Assembly: GCF_039536325.1 (NCBI RefSeq)
Contig: NZ_BAAAYO010000012.1
Location: 1 to 64,000 of the forward strand
Length of the DNA: 64,000 nucleotides
Direction of reading: 5' to 3'
DNA from: Paenibacillus_AB hodogayensis
Lineage (GTDB): Bacteria; Bacillota; Bacilli; Paenibacillales; NBRC-103111
The translations under genes were made by a program, and so were the position numbers. The notes below the pieces were generated by a model. The model worked only from the letters and a program-made list of their open reading frames with translations, had not been told where the DNA came from and did not search any database. Of the stretch, positions 16,733 through 24,611 are shown one piece after another; position 1 is the first letter of the stretch, and each line of letters begins with the position of its first letter.

Positions 16733-18079
16733 ATGAATAGCTACTCAAACGGCAATCGCGAGCGGTCCGCTCAACTTTACGAAGAAGCGCTTCAGCATAT
16801 TGTCGGCGGGGTCAACAGTCCTTCACGTTCGTTCAAGGCGGTCGGCGGCGGAGCACCCGTTTTCATGAAACGCGGACAAGGCGCCTACTTCTGGGACGTG
16901 GACGACAACCGGTACATCGACTATTTGGCCGCCTACGGCCCCATTATCGTCGGACATGCCCATCCTCACGTAACGGAAGCGATATGCCGGGCAGCTGCTG
17001 ACGGCACACTGTACGGGACGCCAACCGAGCATGAGAATACGTTTGCGAAAATGCTGAAAGAAGCGATCCCTTCCCTCGATAAAGTCCGGTTCGTCAATTC
17101 GGGAACGGAAGCGGTCATGTCTACGATTCGCGTAGCCCGAGCTTATACGGGACGGAATAAAATCATTAAATTCGCCGGCTGCTACCACGGTCATTCCGAT
17201 CTGGTGCTCGTCGCCGCCGGCTCCGGGCCTTCCACGCTCGGCATCCCGGACAGCGCAGGCATTCCGGTGGGCATAGCCCAGGAAGTCATCACTGTCCCTT
17301 ACAACGACTTGGCAGCATTGGAAGCCGCTTTGCAGCGTTGGGGCAGCGAAACGGCGGCCGTAATGGTGGAGCCGATCGTCGGCAATTTCGGCATGGTTAT
17401 GCCGGAGCCCGGTTTTCTGGAGGGATTGTGCCGACTGACTCGTTCTCACGGCGCCCTTGTCATCTATGATGAAGTCATTAGCGCATTCCGTTTCCATTAC
17501 GGAACGGTCCAGACCTACGCCTGTGGAGCGTTTCCGGACTTTGCAGCCATCGAGCCGGACCTGACTGCGCTCGGCAAAATTATCGGCGGCGGTCTGCCGA
17601 TTGGGGCCTATGGAGGCAAACGCGACATTATGGAACGGGTCGCCCCGCTTGGACCGGCGTATCAAGCTGGAACGATGGCCGGCAACCCCGCTTCCATCCA
17701 AGCCGGTATCGCTTGTCTGGAAACGCTGCGTCAGCCTGGCGTTTATGAGCGGTTGGAGGCTCTGGCCACCCGGCTCGCCGACGGCCTTGCCGAACGAGCT
17801 CGCCGCCATGGGGTGCCGCTAACGATCAATCGGATTGGCGGGGCATTTTCTACTCACTTTTGCAACCACCCGATCCGCAACTACGACGACGCGCAAAAGG
17901 CGGATGGCGAACAATTTGCCCGCTTTTTCCGGCTTATGCTCGATCAAGGCATTTGTCTGGCCCCCTCCAAGTATGAGGCATGGTTTCTGACGATTGCGCA
18001 TACGGAAGCGGATATCGAGGAAACGTTGCTGGCGGCTGACCGTGCTTTCGACTCGATGGGAGCCGAGGGGACGCGCTGA
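16733..18079 (+). CDS. gsaB: Glutamate-1-semialdehyde 2,1-aminomutase, stand-alone copy
   Basis: A 448-residue PLP enzyme of the class III aminotransferase fold that turns glutamate-1-semialdehyde into 5-aminolevulinate, a tetrapyrrole precursor. Visible family features are GGVNSPSRSFKAVGG at the N-terminus, FVNSGTEAVMSTIRVAR, CYHGHSD, the DEVISAFR aspartate and the PLP lysine in TALGKIIGGGLPIGAYGG near residue 281. The ATG at 16733 follows GAGAGG; the frame is open upstream to 16640 without better signals. No other hem gene is nearby, so this resembles the second, non-operon copy (GsaB) of Bacilli, and the symbol is assigned on that basis. Confidence 0.9.
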   Translation: MNSYSNGNRERSAQLYEEALQHIVGGVNSPSRSFKAVGGGAPVFMKRGQGAYFWDVDDNRYIDYLAAYGPIIVGHAHPHVTEAICRAAADGTLYGTPTEHENTFAKMLKEAIPSLDKVRFVNSGTEAVMSTIRVARAYTGRNKIIKFAGCYHGHSDLVLVAAGSGPSTLGIPDSAGIPVGIAQEVITVPYNDLAALEAALQRWGSETAAVMVEPIVGNFGMVMPEPGFLEGLCRLTRSHGALVIYDEVISAFRFHYGTVQTYACGAFPDFAAIEPDLTALGKIIGGGLPIGAYGGKRDIMERVAPLGPAYQAGTMAGNPASIQAGIACLETLRQPGVYERLEALATRLADGLAERARRHGVPLTINRIGGAFSTHFCNHPIRNYDDAQKADGEQFARFFRLMLDQGICLAPSKYEAWFLTIAHTEADIEETLLAADRAFDSMGAEGTR

Positions 18080-18118
18080 GCGGCCGAATAGGCTAGCGGC
18101 CCCCGCCTCATTCTTGCG

Positions 18119-18562
18119 CTTAATGCTCGAAAGAGCACTATTCCCGCGGCTGGGGCCACTTTGGGGAGATCTAATGCTCCAAAGAGCACTATATTCGAGC
18201 ACAGGACAGCCAAATCGATTATTTCCCGACCCGATGGCCGCGCTAATGCTCGAAAGAGCATTATTCCCGCGGCTGGGGCCACGTTGGGGAGATTTTATGC
18301 TCGAAAGAGCACTATATTCGAGCATAGGGCAGCCAAATCGATTATTTCCCGACCCGATGGCCTCCCTTGTGCTCGAAAGAGCACTATTCCCGCGACTGGG
18401 GCCACTTTAGGGAGATTTAATGTTCGAAGGAGCATAATCTTTGAGCACAGGACAGCCAAATCGATTATTTCGCGACCTGATGGCCGCGCTTATGCTCGAA
18501 AGAACATTATTCCCGCGGCTGGGGCCATTTTGGCGAGGTTTAATGTCCAAAAGTATTACTAC
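18119..18562. repeat. 123-bp tandem repeat array, about 3.6 copies, hairpin-rich
   Basis: The motif TGCTCGAAAGAGCA recurs at 18124, 18247, 18370 and (one change) 18493, exactly 123 bases apart, and whole units align with only scattered substitutions. Each unit also holds a second such motif about 51 bases in (18175, 18298), followed by CTATATTCGAGCA. Each 14-mer is a 5-bp stem with a GAAA loop, and TGCTCGAA can instead pair with the later TTCGAGCA. Because 123 is a multiple of three, spurious long frames cross the array; I read it as non-coding. Confidence 0.88.
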
Positions 18563-18641
18563 TCAGGCCCCCTTTTCAAATTCGAAAAACTTGGTTAATA
18601 GTGAACAACTGAGTTTGAAGGTAAAAGGGGATCGACTATCC

Positions 18642-18821
18642 ATGAAAATGAGTCCGGAAGAGATTGAACGAATCAGCCACAGTACACCAAGCGTAGTCGC
18701 TGCGGTCATTACCCGGCTGCTGGAAATCATCGATCTGCAGTCTGCCCAGATTGTCTTACTCGAAAATCGAGTGACCGAATTGGAGCGGCAGTTGGGCCGA
18801 GACAGTAAGAATAGAGCGTAA
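18642..18821 (+). pseudogene. Orphan N-terminal fragment of an IS66-type transposase
   Basis: A 59-residue frame. Its sequence runs from MKMSPEEIERISHSTP through VVAAVITRLLEIIDLQSAQI to ENRVTELERQLGRDSKNRA. This is the N-terminal leucine-zipper-like region of IS66-family TnpC (DUF6444), where the family continues with an NSSKPPSSD-like stretch; here a stop codon follows at once. The rest of the transposase is absent, so it is most likely an insertion-sequence remnant. GGGG lies about ten bases before the ATG, so a short coiled-coil peptide could still be made. It directly follows the 123-bp array. Confidence 0.6.
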
Positions 18822-19188
18822 TTCTGTCAACTCGGCTATTCTCCTTCCTAATGGCCACCCATATGTGAAGGCTTTGCCTCACCGAAGACATTGACCGGCA
18901 ATCAGTCACACATATGCTTTGCCGCGATAAGGCGTTACCTAATACACGAACATTATGCATCTATTCCACATTATTGTTCGTGTATTATTTTCCTAGTCAA
19001 GTCCTGGAAACGATAAAAATCCCTTATTGCTACAACAATATATACTTTTCAGAAAAAAGAGAGCTTTTTGTTGAATGATCGTAAATTCCGTGTTATCATG
19101 ATAACTATACTTCCGATTGAGCGTTACCTCATTTGGACTCTCACTCGGTACATTCATTCGAATTTTTAACAACACGAATTATGAACTG
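18822..19188. other. AT-rich non-coding stretch between IS remnant and telomere-like tract
   Basis: No supported gene. It holds the 13-bp inverted repeat (18940..18987), a CACATATG-type motif repeated about 55 bases apart (near 18857 and 18910, each followed by CTTTGCC), and a minus-strand frame (18993..19175) whose composition does not look protein-like. Confidence 0.4.
18940..18991 (+). terminator. Long inverted repeat, terminator-like
   Basis: TAATACACGAACA (18940..18952) and TGTTCGTGTATTA (18975..18987) are perfect 13-bp inverted arms with a 22-base AT-rich loop, followed by TTTTCC. Base composition is AT-rich for a terminator stem. It may instead be an operator-sized palindrome or the end of a decayed element. 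Confidence 0.45.
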
Positions 19189-19558
19189 CCTTAAACTTAA
19201 ACACCAAAACCTAACCCAAACCCTTAACCTAATTAAAAAAACCTTAAACCCATAACCCTAAAACCAAAACCTATAACCCAAAAACCTAAAACCCAAAAAC
19301 CCAAAAACCCAAAAACCCAAAAACCCAAAACCCTAAAACCCTAAAACCCTAAAACCCTAAAACCCTAAAACCCTAAAACCCTAAAACCCTAAAACCCTAA
19401 AACCCTAAAACCCTAAAACCCTAAAACCCTAAAACCCTAAAACCCAAAAACCCAAAAACCCAAAACCCTAAACCCTAAACCCTAAACCCTAACCCAAAAA
19501 ACCTAAAAACCCTAACCCAAAAAACCACCCATCCCAAAACCTACCTTTTCCTTTCCTT
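19189..19558. repeat. 370-base G-free tract with telomere-like CCCTAAAA repeats
   Basis: From 19189 to 19558 the plus strand has no G at all. Its core is fourteen perfect copies of the 8-mer CCCTAAAA (19331..19442), flanked by CCCAAAAA units (19292..19323 and again after 19443) and by three CCCTAAA 7-mers (19466..19486). The minus strand is therefore TTTTAGGG repeated, identical to the green-algal (Chlamydomonas) telomere unit and able in principle to form G-quadruplexes. It lies in the leader region of the glutamate synthase gene. I know of no described bacterial function. Confidence 0.92.
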
Positions 19559-19750
19559 GCCGTTGGCATTTTTAAACCAATGCCTATTTACGCCGAAACA
19601 TGCCCTGAGAACGATATATATTGGACCTGATGTGCAGCAAAACCACTGCTTTATTTCGTCGTCTGCGGCGAGCGTTACTCATTCCCGACAAGGAGGTCAG
19701 TAGGCCGGGAGCAGGAACGGCATAAGAAGCCAACCGGCTGAAACATAAAT

Positions 19751-22700
19751 ATGGATTCCATCATGATCAACGAAGGTCGATTCAGAGACTTGTTAAAGAC
19801 CGAACACGACAGCTGCGGCATTATTTGCATTATCGAAAAGAACGGTCATCCGTCCCGCGACAACATTCAGAAAACGATCGAAGCGCTCGTCAAGATGGAG
19901 CACCGCTCCGGGTTTATCGACGGCGAAGGCGACGGTTGCGGCATTTTGACGGACATTCCGCGCGCCTTGTGGGCCAAACGGTTGACAGACGCCGGGCAAG
20001 CCGCCGAACTCGCCCATGATCCGCGCTTCTCGGTCGCGCATATCTTCATTCCGCGCAAGCTGGATCAGTCCGTATCGGAAATTCAGACGATCATTCGCGA
20101 CATGTTCGCCGAACGAGGCATTCGCATCCTGCTGGAGCAAGAAGCCCAAACGGACAGCAGCGTACTGGGCAAGAGCGGCCGGCTCGACGAGCCGTGCTTC
20201 TGGCAAGTCGCGGCGCTTTGCGAGCAGGATGGCGTTATCGTAGCCGATTATCTGTTCGAACTGCATGTCGCTATCGAAGCGCGATTCAACGTTCACGTCG
20301 CCTCGCTCAGCAATGTGACGGCTTCCTACAAAGTGCTCGGCGCAGCCAGCATTTTGCCGAAATATTTCAAGGATATGCAGGACCCGCTGTTCGCGGCGCA
20401 AGTCACGATCGGCCATAACCGGTATTCGACCAACACGCTTTCCAACTTTTTCCGCGTTCAGCCGTTTTCCTTGCTCGGCCACAACGGAGAAATTAACACG
20501 GTTAAAAAAATGCGCTACGAGGCCGATATGGTCGGCGTACCGCTGGTCGACGGCGGCAGCGATTCCCAGGATATGAACCGCGTTATCGAGACGTTCATCC
20601 ACCGTTCCGGCATGAGCCTGTTCGAGGCGATGGAGATCGTATTCCCGCCGATTCATAACGAAATCAAGCTGTTCCGTCCGGAGCTGCAAGACTTGTATAT
20701 GTATTATCGCCAAATCTGGGGGCACTATGCCCAAGGCCCGGCCGGCATCGTATCCCGTTACGGCAACGAGTGTATTTTCAGCGTAGACGCGCTTGGTCTT
20801 CGTCCGGTATGGATGGTGGAAAGCGAAACGTCGCTGTATTTTTCCTCGGAGCAAGGCGTCATCACGGTCGACGAAATGGTCGCCGAGCCCAAGCCAATCG
20901 CACCCGGCGAGAAAATCGGCGTAGAGCTTACGACGGGCCAGCCGATTCGCGTCATTCCTTATGTGGATGTTCAGACGAAGGTGCTGGAGCGCGCCGGCAA
21001 ACGGTTCAAGCTGGACGGCATGCGCAAGCATCTGTCTTTCGGCCAAACCGACGCCCAAGCGGAGCCATTCGCCAAAGTGGTAGCAACGGATAAAATGTAC
21101 AGTGCGTTCGGCTGGGACCGCGACGGCATTCAAATGATCGAATCGATGGCGCAAACGGGCGCGGAACCGATCCGCTCGCTCGGTCACGATTCTCCTCACG
21201 CTGCGATTCATTGGGAGCGGCAGAACATTCCCGATTTCATCAAAGAGAGCGTAGCCGTCGTCACCAACCCGGCTATCGACCGCGACCGCGAGCAGGAGCA
21301 TTTCTCCACCCGCGTCGTCATCGGCCAGCGTCCGGTCGTGTACGGCCAGCCCGGAACGGAAACGCGTTTCGAGATTATGGCTCCGATGGTGCTCGAAGGG
21401 GAAAACGGTGTCGATTCGTTCGCCGAAATCGGCCATATGTCGCTGGAGCAAATCATCGCGGAATGCCGGAAGCAAGGGGAGCAGGCGGTAGCCACGCTGT
21501 CCATCACATTTCGCCGCGGCAGCTCGTTGAAGGAAGCGCTCGATCAATTGGCGCTGGATGCTGTAGCGGCCGTCCAGAACGGTGCCGTCCTCGTCCTGCT
21601 GGACGATGCGAACGCGCATCTGGAAGATCATCTGTGGATGGACCCGCATCTGGCCATCTCCAAAATCGACGTGGCTCTGCGCGCCGTCAAGCTCGGGTTC
21701 GGCGACAACCTGCGCCGTCACGCCTCGATCGCCGTTCGCTCGGCCGCCATCCGCAACCTGCACGACATCGCGTTGGCCTGCGGACTTGGAGCGGAAATCG
21801 TCTCGCCATACGTGTTGTTCGAGACGGCCGCAGCCAAGGACGGAACGGCTTCGGCCCGTAAAGTGCTGCTGACGCTGCAAAAAGGGCTGGAGAAAGTCAT
21901 TTCCACCATCGGCACGCACGAGCTGCGCGGCTACACTCGCTTCTTCTCGGCGATCGGCTTGAAGCCGGAGCTGGCCGAGGTGCTGGATATCGTCAGTTAT
22001 TTGGGCAGCGACACAGCCGGTACCGGCTATGCCGAGCTGGAGAAAGACGCGGAAGCCCGTTATGCGGATTTCCAAAACCCGAAGGCGAAAGCGGCGAAAA
22101 ACTTCCGCTTCTTCCAAAGGATGTGGAAAGCGCTCGGCGATGCGGCTTCAGGCGAAGCGCCATACAGCGAGTACAGCGACAAGCTGCAGGAGGAAGAGAA
22201 GAAAAATCCGATCTCGATCCGCCATGTCGCCGAATTCGACTTCGAGAAATCGGGACGCAAGCCGGTCGATCCGTCCGAGGTGGATATTGCGGTCGGCAAA
22301 CACAGCCTGCCGATGCTGATCTCCTCCATGTCGTTCGGTTCGCAGAACGAAACCGCGTTCCGCGCCTATGCCGAAGCCGGCGAGCGTCTGAACATGGTCA
22401 CGATGAATGGCGAAGGCGGCGAGATTAAAGATATGCTCGGCCGTTACAAGAAAACCCGCGGCGCGCAGGTCGCTTCCGGACGGTTCGGGGTCAACGTAGA
22501 GTTGGCCAACGCGGTCGCCTTCCTGGAGATCAAGATCGGTCAGGGCGCGAAGCCCGGCGAAGGCGGCCATCTTCCGGGCTCGAAGGTTACAGCGAAGATC
22601 GCGCTGGCGCGGAATGCGACGATCGGCTCGGACTTGATCTCGCCTTCCAACAACCATGACATTTATTCGATCGAGGATCTGTCTCAGCTCATCTCCGAGC

Positions 22701-24286
22701 TGAAGGAAGCCAGCGGCCGCAAGGCGCAAATCATCGTCAAAGTCCCGATCGTTCCGGGCATCGGCACGATTGCGGTCGGTGTAGCCAAAGCAGGTGCGGA
22801 CGTCATTACGCTGTCCGGCTTCGACGGAGGCACCGGCGCGGCGCGCGTCCACTCGCTCACCCATGTCGGCCTGCCGACGGAAATCGGCACGAAGCTTGCT
22901 CACGTCGCGCTGATCGAAGCGGGACTTCGCCACAAGGTGGAACTGTGGAGCGACGGCGGCATGAAATCCGGCGCGGACGTCGTTAAAATGATGCTGCTCG
23001 GCGCCAACCGCGTTGGCTTCGGCAGTCTTGCGATGCAGGCAATCGGCTGCACGACCTGCCGCGGCTGCCATCTGGATACGTGCCATGTCGGGATCGCTAC
23101 GCAGATCGATTCGATGGAAGAAGCCGAGGAAAAGGGGTTGCGCCGGTTCGTACCGCGTCAATTCGATCTGGCCGTCGACTCCCTCATGCGCCTGTTCGGC
23201 GGTATGGGCGACGAAATCCGCTCGGTCGTAGCCAAGCTCGGATTCAAGAGCGCTCAGGAACTGGTAGGACGCTCCGATCTGCTCAAGCAGACGGCCCAGC
23301 TCGAGCGCATCGACTTGGCCGACCTGCTCCGGCCGGCTCCGCTATCTTTCTTTCAAGCGGCCGAGGCCGAAGCGGCGGCAGCCGTCTCCTCGGATATCCG
23401 CATCGCAGCGGGAGCCGAAGGACAAGAATTTTATCCGGATTCGCTGTCGTACAACAAAACGGTCGAGCGGAACTGGTCCGGCATCGACGCGGAATCGCGC
23501 ATTATCGGCACCCGTTTCTCGAGCCATCGCGTACGCGACCGGTTCGACGGCAGCTACGACAAGCTGCCTGAAGCTTCGCTCGTACTGTCTGACGGCTCCG
23601 TGCCAGGCAACGGTCTGGCCGCCTTCAACGCGCGCGGCGTAAACATCACGGTACATGGCGGCGCCGAGGACGGCGTTGGCAAAATGTCGCTCGGCGGCAA
23701 GGTCGCCATTCTGAAATCGCCGGGCAAGCACAAGCAGTACATTGACGGCTCTGTCGGCAAATCGTTCTGCTACGGCGCGCAAAAAGGCACGTTCATCGTG
23801 CAGGGCGGCGCCGACTCGCGGGCGTGCATCCGGCTTTCCGGCGCAGACGTCATCTTCGGTGGCGAAATTGCCCAGCCGCTGCAAGACGAGCTCGGTTCGA
23901 TCGCCAGTCGCGCCAACTTGAAAGGCTTCGCCTTCGAATATATGACGAATGGCCGCGCTGTCGTCATGGGCGACCCGGGTCCTTGGATTTGCGCAGGGAT
24001 GACCGGCGGCGTCATTTACCAGCGGCTCGTTCCGGAGATGGGTCTCGATATGCAAGCGATCGAGCGCCGCGTCGCCAAAGGCGCCAAAGTGAGCATCCAG
24101 CCGCTCGGCGCCCAAAGCCGCAAAGATTTGAGCGAGCTGCTCGGCGTATACGTGCAGGAGCTTCAAGGTTCCGGGCAAGCCGACGCAGCCGCCAAGGTCT
24201 CGGCGCTGTTGACCGATCTGGACGCCCATTTCGTCCGCATTTCCCCTGTCGGCATGCAAGCCGACCAATCGGTAGCGACGGAGTAA
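19751..24286 (+). CDS. gltB: Glutamate synthase large subunit
   Basis: A 1511-residue enzyme that makes two glutamates from glutamine and 2-oxoglutarate. Domain order is normal: N-terminal class II glutamine amidotransferase with the nucleophile at Cys22 (EHDSCGI, implying removal of a 21-residue propeptide), a central domain, the FMN-binding synthase domain (SSMSFGSQNETAFRAYAEA, GEGGEIKDMLGRY, GGTGAARV), a 3Fe-4S cysteine set in CTTCRGCHLDTCH, and the C-terminal GXGXG beta-helix domain (GGKVAILKSPG). Neither the small NADPH-binding subunit gltD nor the gltC regulator is adjacent. No good ribosome binding site is seen right before the ATG; AAGGAGG occurs only 60 bases upstream. The leader contains the telomere-like tract. 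Confidence 0.93.
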   Translation: MDSIMINEGRFRDLLKTEHDSCGIICIIEKNGHPSRDNIQKTIEALVKMEHRSGFIDGEGDGCGILTDIPRALWAKRLTDAGQAAELAHDPRFSVAHIFIPRKLDQSVSEIQTIIRDMFAERGIRILLEQEAQTDSSVLGKSGRLDEPCFWQVAALCEQDGVIVADYLFELHVAIEARFNVHVASLSNVTASYKVLGAASILPKYFKDMQDPLFAAQVTIGHNRYSTNTLSNFFRVQPFSLLGHNGEINTVKKMRYEADMVGVPLVDGGSDSQDMNRVIETFIHRSGMSLFEAMEIVFPPIHNEIKLFRPELQDLYMYYRQIWGHYAQGPAGIVSRYGNECIFSVDALGLRPVWMVESETSLYFSSEQGVITVDEMVAEPKPIAPGEKIGVELTTGQPIRVIPYVDVQTKVLERAGKRFKLDGMRKHLSFGQTDAQAEPFAKVVATDKMYSAFGWDRDGIQMIESMAQTGAEPIRSLGHDSPHAAIHWERQNIPDFIKESVAVVTNPAIDRDREQEHFSTRVVIGQRPVVYGQPGTETRFEIMAPMVLEGENGVDSFAEIGHMSLEQIIAECRKQGEQAVATLSITFRRGSSLKEALDQLALDAVAAVQNGAVLVLLDDANAHLEDHLWMDPHLAISKIDVALRAVKLGFGDNLRRHASIAVRSAAIRNLHDIALACGLGAEIVSPYVLFETAAAKDGTASARKVLLTLQKGLEKVISTIGTHELRGYTRFFSAIGLKPELAEVLDIVSYLGSDTAGTGYAELEKDAEARYADFQNPKAKAAKNFRFFQRMWKALGDAASGEAPYSEYSDKLQEEEKKNPISIRHVAEFDFEKSGRKPVDPSEVDIAVGKHSLPMLISSMSFGSQNETAFRAYAEAGERLNMVTMNGEGGEIKDMLGRYKKTRGAQVASGRFGVNVELANAVAFLEIKIGQGAKPGEGGHLPGSKVTAKIALARNATIGSDLISPSNNHDIYSIEDLSQLISELKEASGRKAQIIVKVPIVPGIGTIAVGVAKAGADVITLSGFDGGTGAARVHSLTHVGLPTEIGTKLAHVALIEAGLRHKVELWSDGGMKSGADVVKMMLLGANRVGFGSLAMQAIGCTTCRGCHLDTCHVGIATQIDSMEEAEEKGLRRFVPRQFDLAVDSLMRLFGGMGDEIRSVVAKLGFKSAQELVGRSDLLKQTAQLERIDLADLLRPAPLSFFQAAEAEAAAAVSSDIRIAAGAEGQEFYPDSLSYNKTVERNWSGIDAESRIIGTRFSSHRVRDRFDGSYDKLPEASLVLSDGSVPGNGLAAFNARGVNITVHGGAEDGVGKMSLGGKVAILKSPGKHKQYIDGSVGKSFCYGAQKGTFIVQGGADSRACIRLSGADVIFGGEIAQPLQDELGSIASRANLKGFAFEYMTNGRAVVMGDPGPWICAGMTGGVIYQRLVPEMGLDMQAIERRVAKGAKVSIQPLGAQSRKDLSELLGVYVQELQGSGQADAAAKVSALLTDLDAHFVRISPVGMQADQSVATE

Positions 24287-24305
24287 TTTCCCTCCCGCTC
24301 CCCTG

Positions 24306-24340
24306 CCCCCCGGAAGCTGTTTTCCCACAGCTTCCGGGGG
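24306..24340 (+). terminator. Hairpin after the glutamate synthase gene
   Basis: CCCCCGGAAGCTGT pairs with ACAGCTTCCGGGGG, a perfect 14-bp stem with a 6-base loop, 20 bases past the gene. The tail TGCTTTGCTTTATT is only partly T-rich. Confidence 0.75.
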
Positions 24341-24422
24341 TGCTTTGCTTTATTCAACCATTTGCCTATATCCAAATATCCCCACATCCAAACTGTGACC
24401 TTGAAATCCGTTGCATGCTGCC

Positions 24423-24601
24423 AATGGCTTTGTTACTGATGCCTTATTGCTAATGGCCTTGTTGCTAACGGCCTTCTTACTAATGGCCTTCTTGCTAATG
24501 CCTTGCTGCTAATGGCTTTGCTGCTCAGACCTCTTGTGCTCAACTGCTGAATGGACAACCGTTCGTTTAACTCCTGGATGGACAGTCATTCGTTCAACTG
24601 A
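24423..24601. repeat. Degenerate short tandem repeats between convergent genes
   Basis: Seven units of 14-15 bases of the form AATGGCCTTGTTGCT fill 24423..24525. They are followed, after a short gap, by two 27-base units (24548..24574 and 24575..24601) of the form TGGATGGACAGTCATTCGTTC. Units differ by a few bases each. Nothing else is seen in this gap, which separates the glutamate synthase gene from the convergent glycosidase-like gene. Confidence 0.7.
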
Positions 24602-24611
24602 TACAAGCCTG

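Noticed and set aside
18119..18562. CRISPR array
   Set aside because: Units are 123 bp and nearly identical throughout; there are no short direct repeats separated by unique spacers and no cas genes.
18161..18598. Frames of about 145 residues crossing the 123-bp tandem array
   Set aside because: They exist only because the unit length is divisible by three and lacks stops in several frames at once; no ribosome binding site, and more than one frame is open, which argues against coding.
19189..19558. Eukaryotic contamination or chromosome end
   Set aside because: Set aside but not excluded: bacterial genes continue on both sides with the same style, and the repeat mixes several unit types. 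Reads spanning the tract would settle it.
19570..19700. TPP riboswitch upstream of gltB
   Set aside because: CCCTGAGA and GGACCTGATGTG resemble pieces of the THI box, but the CUGGAUAAUGCCAGCG segment and the closing AGGGAA are missing and the gene is not thiamine-related.
19793..22117. 774-residue antisense frame inside the glutamate synthase gene
   Set aside because: Arg/Asp/Val-rich composition typical of the complement of a GC-biased gene; the plus-strand protein is unmistakable.
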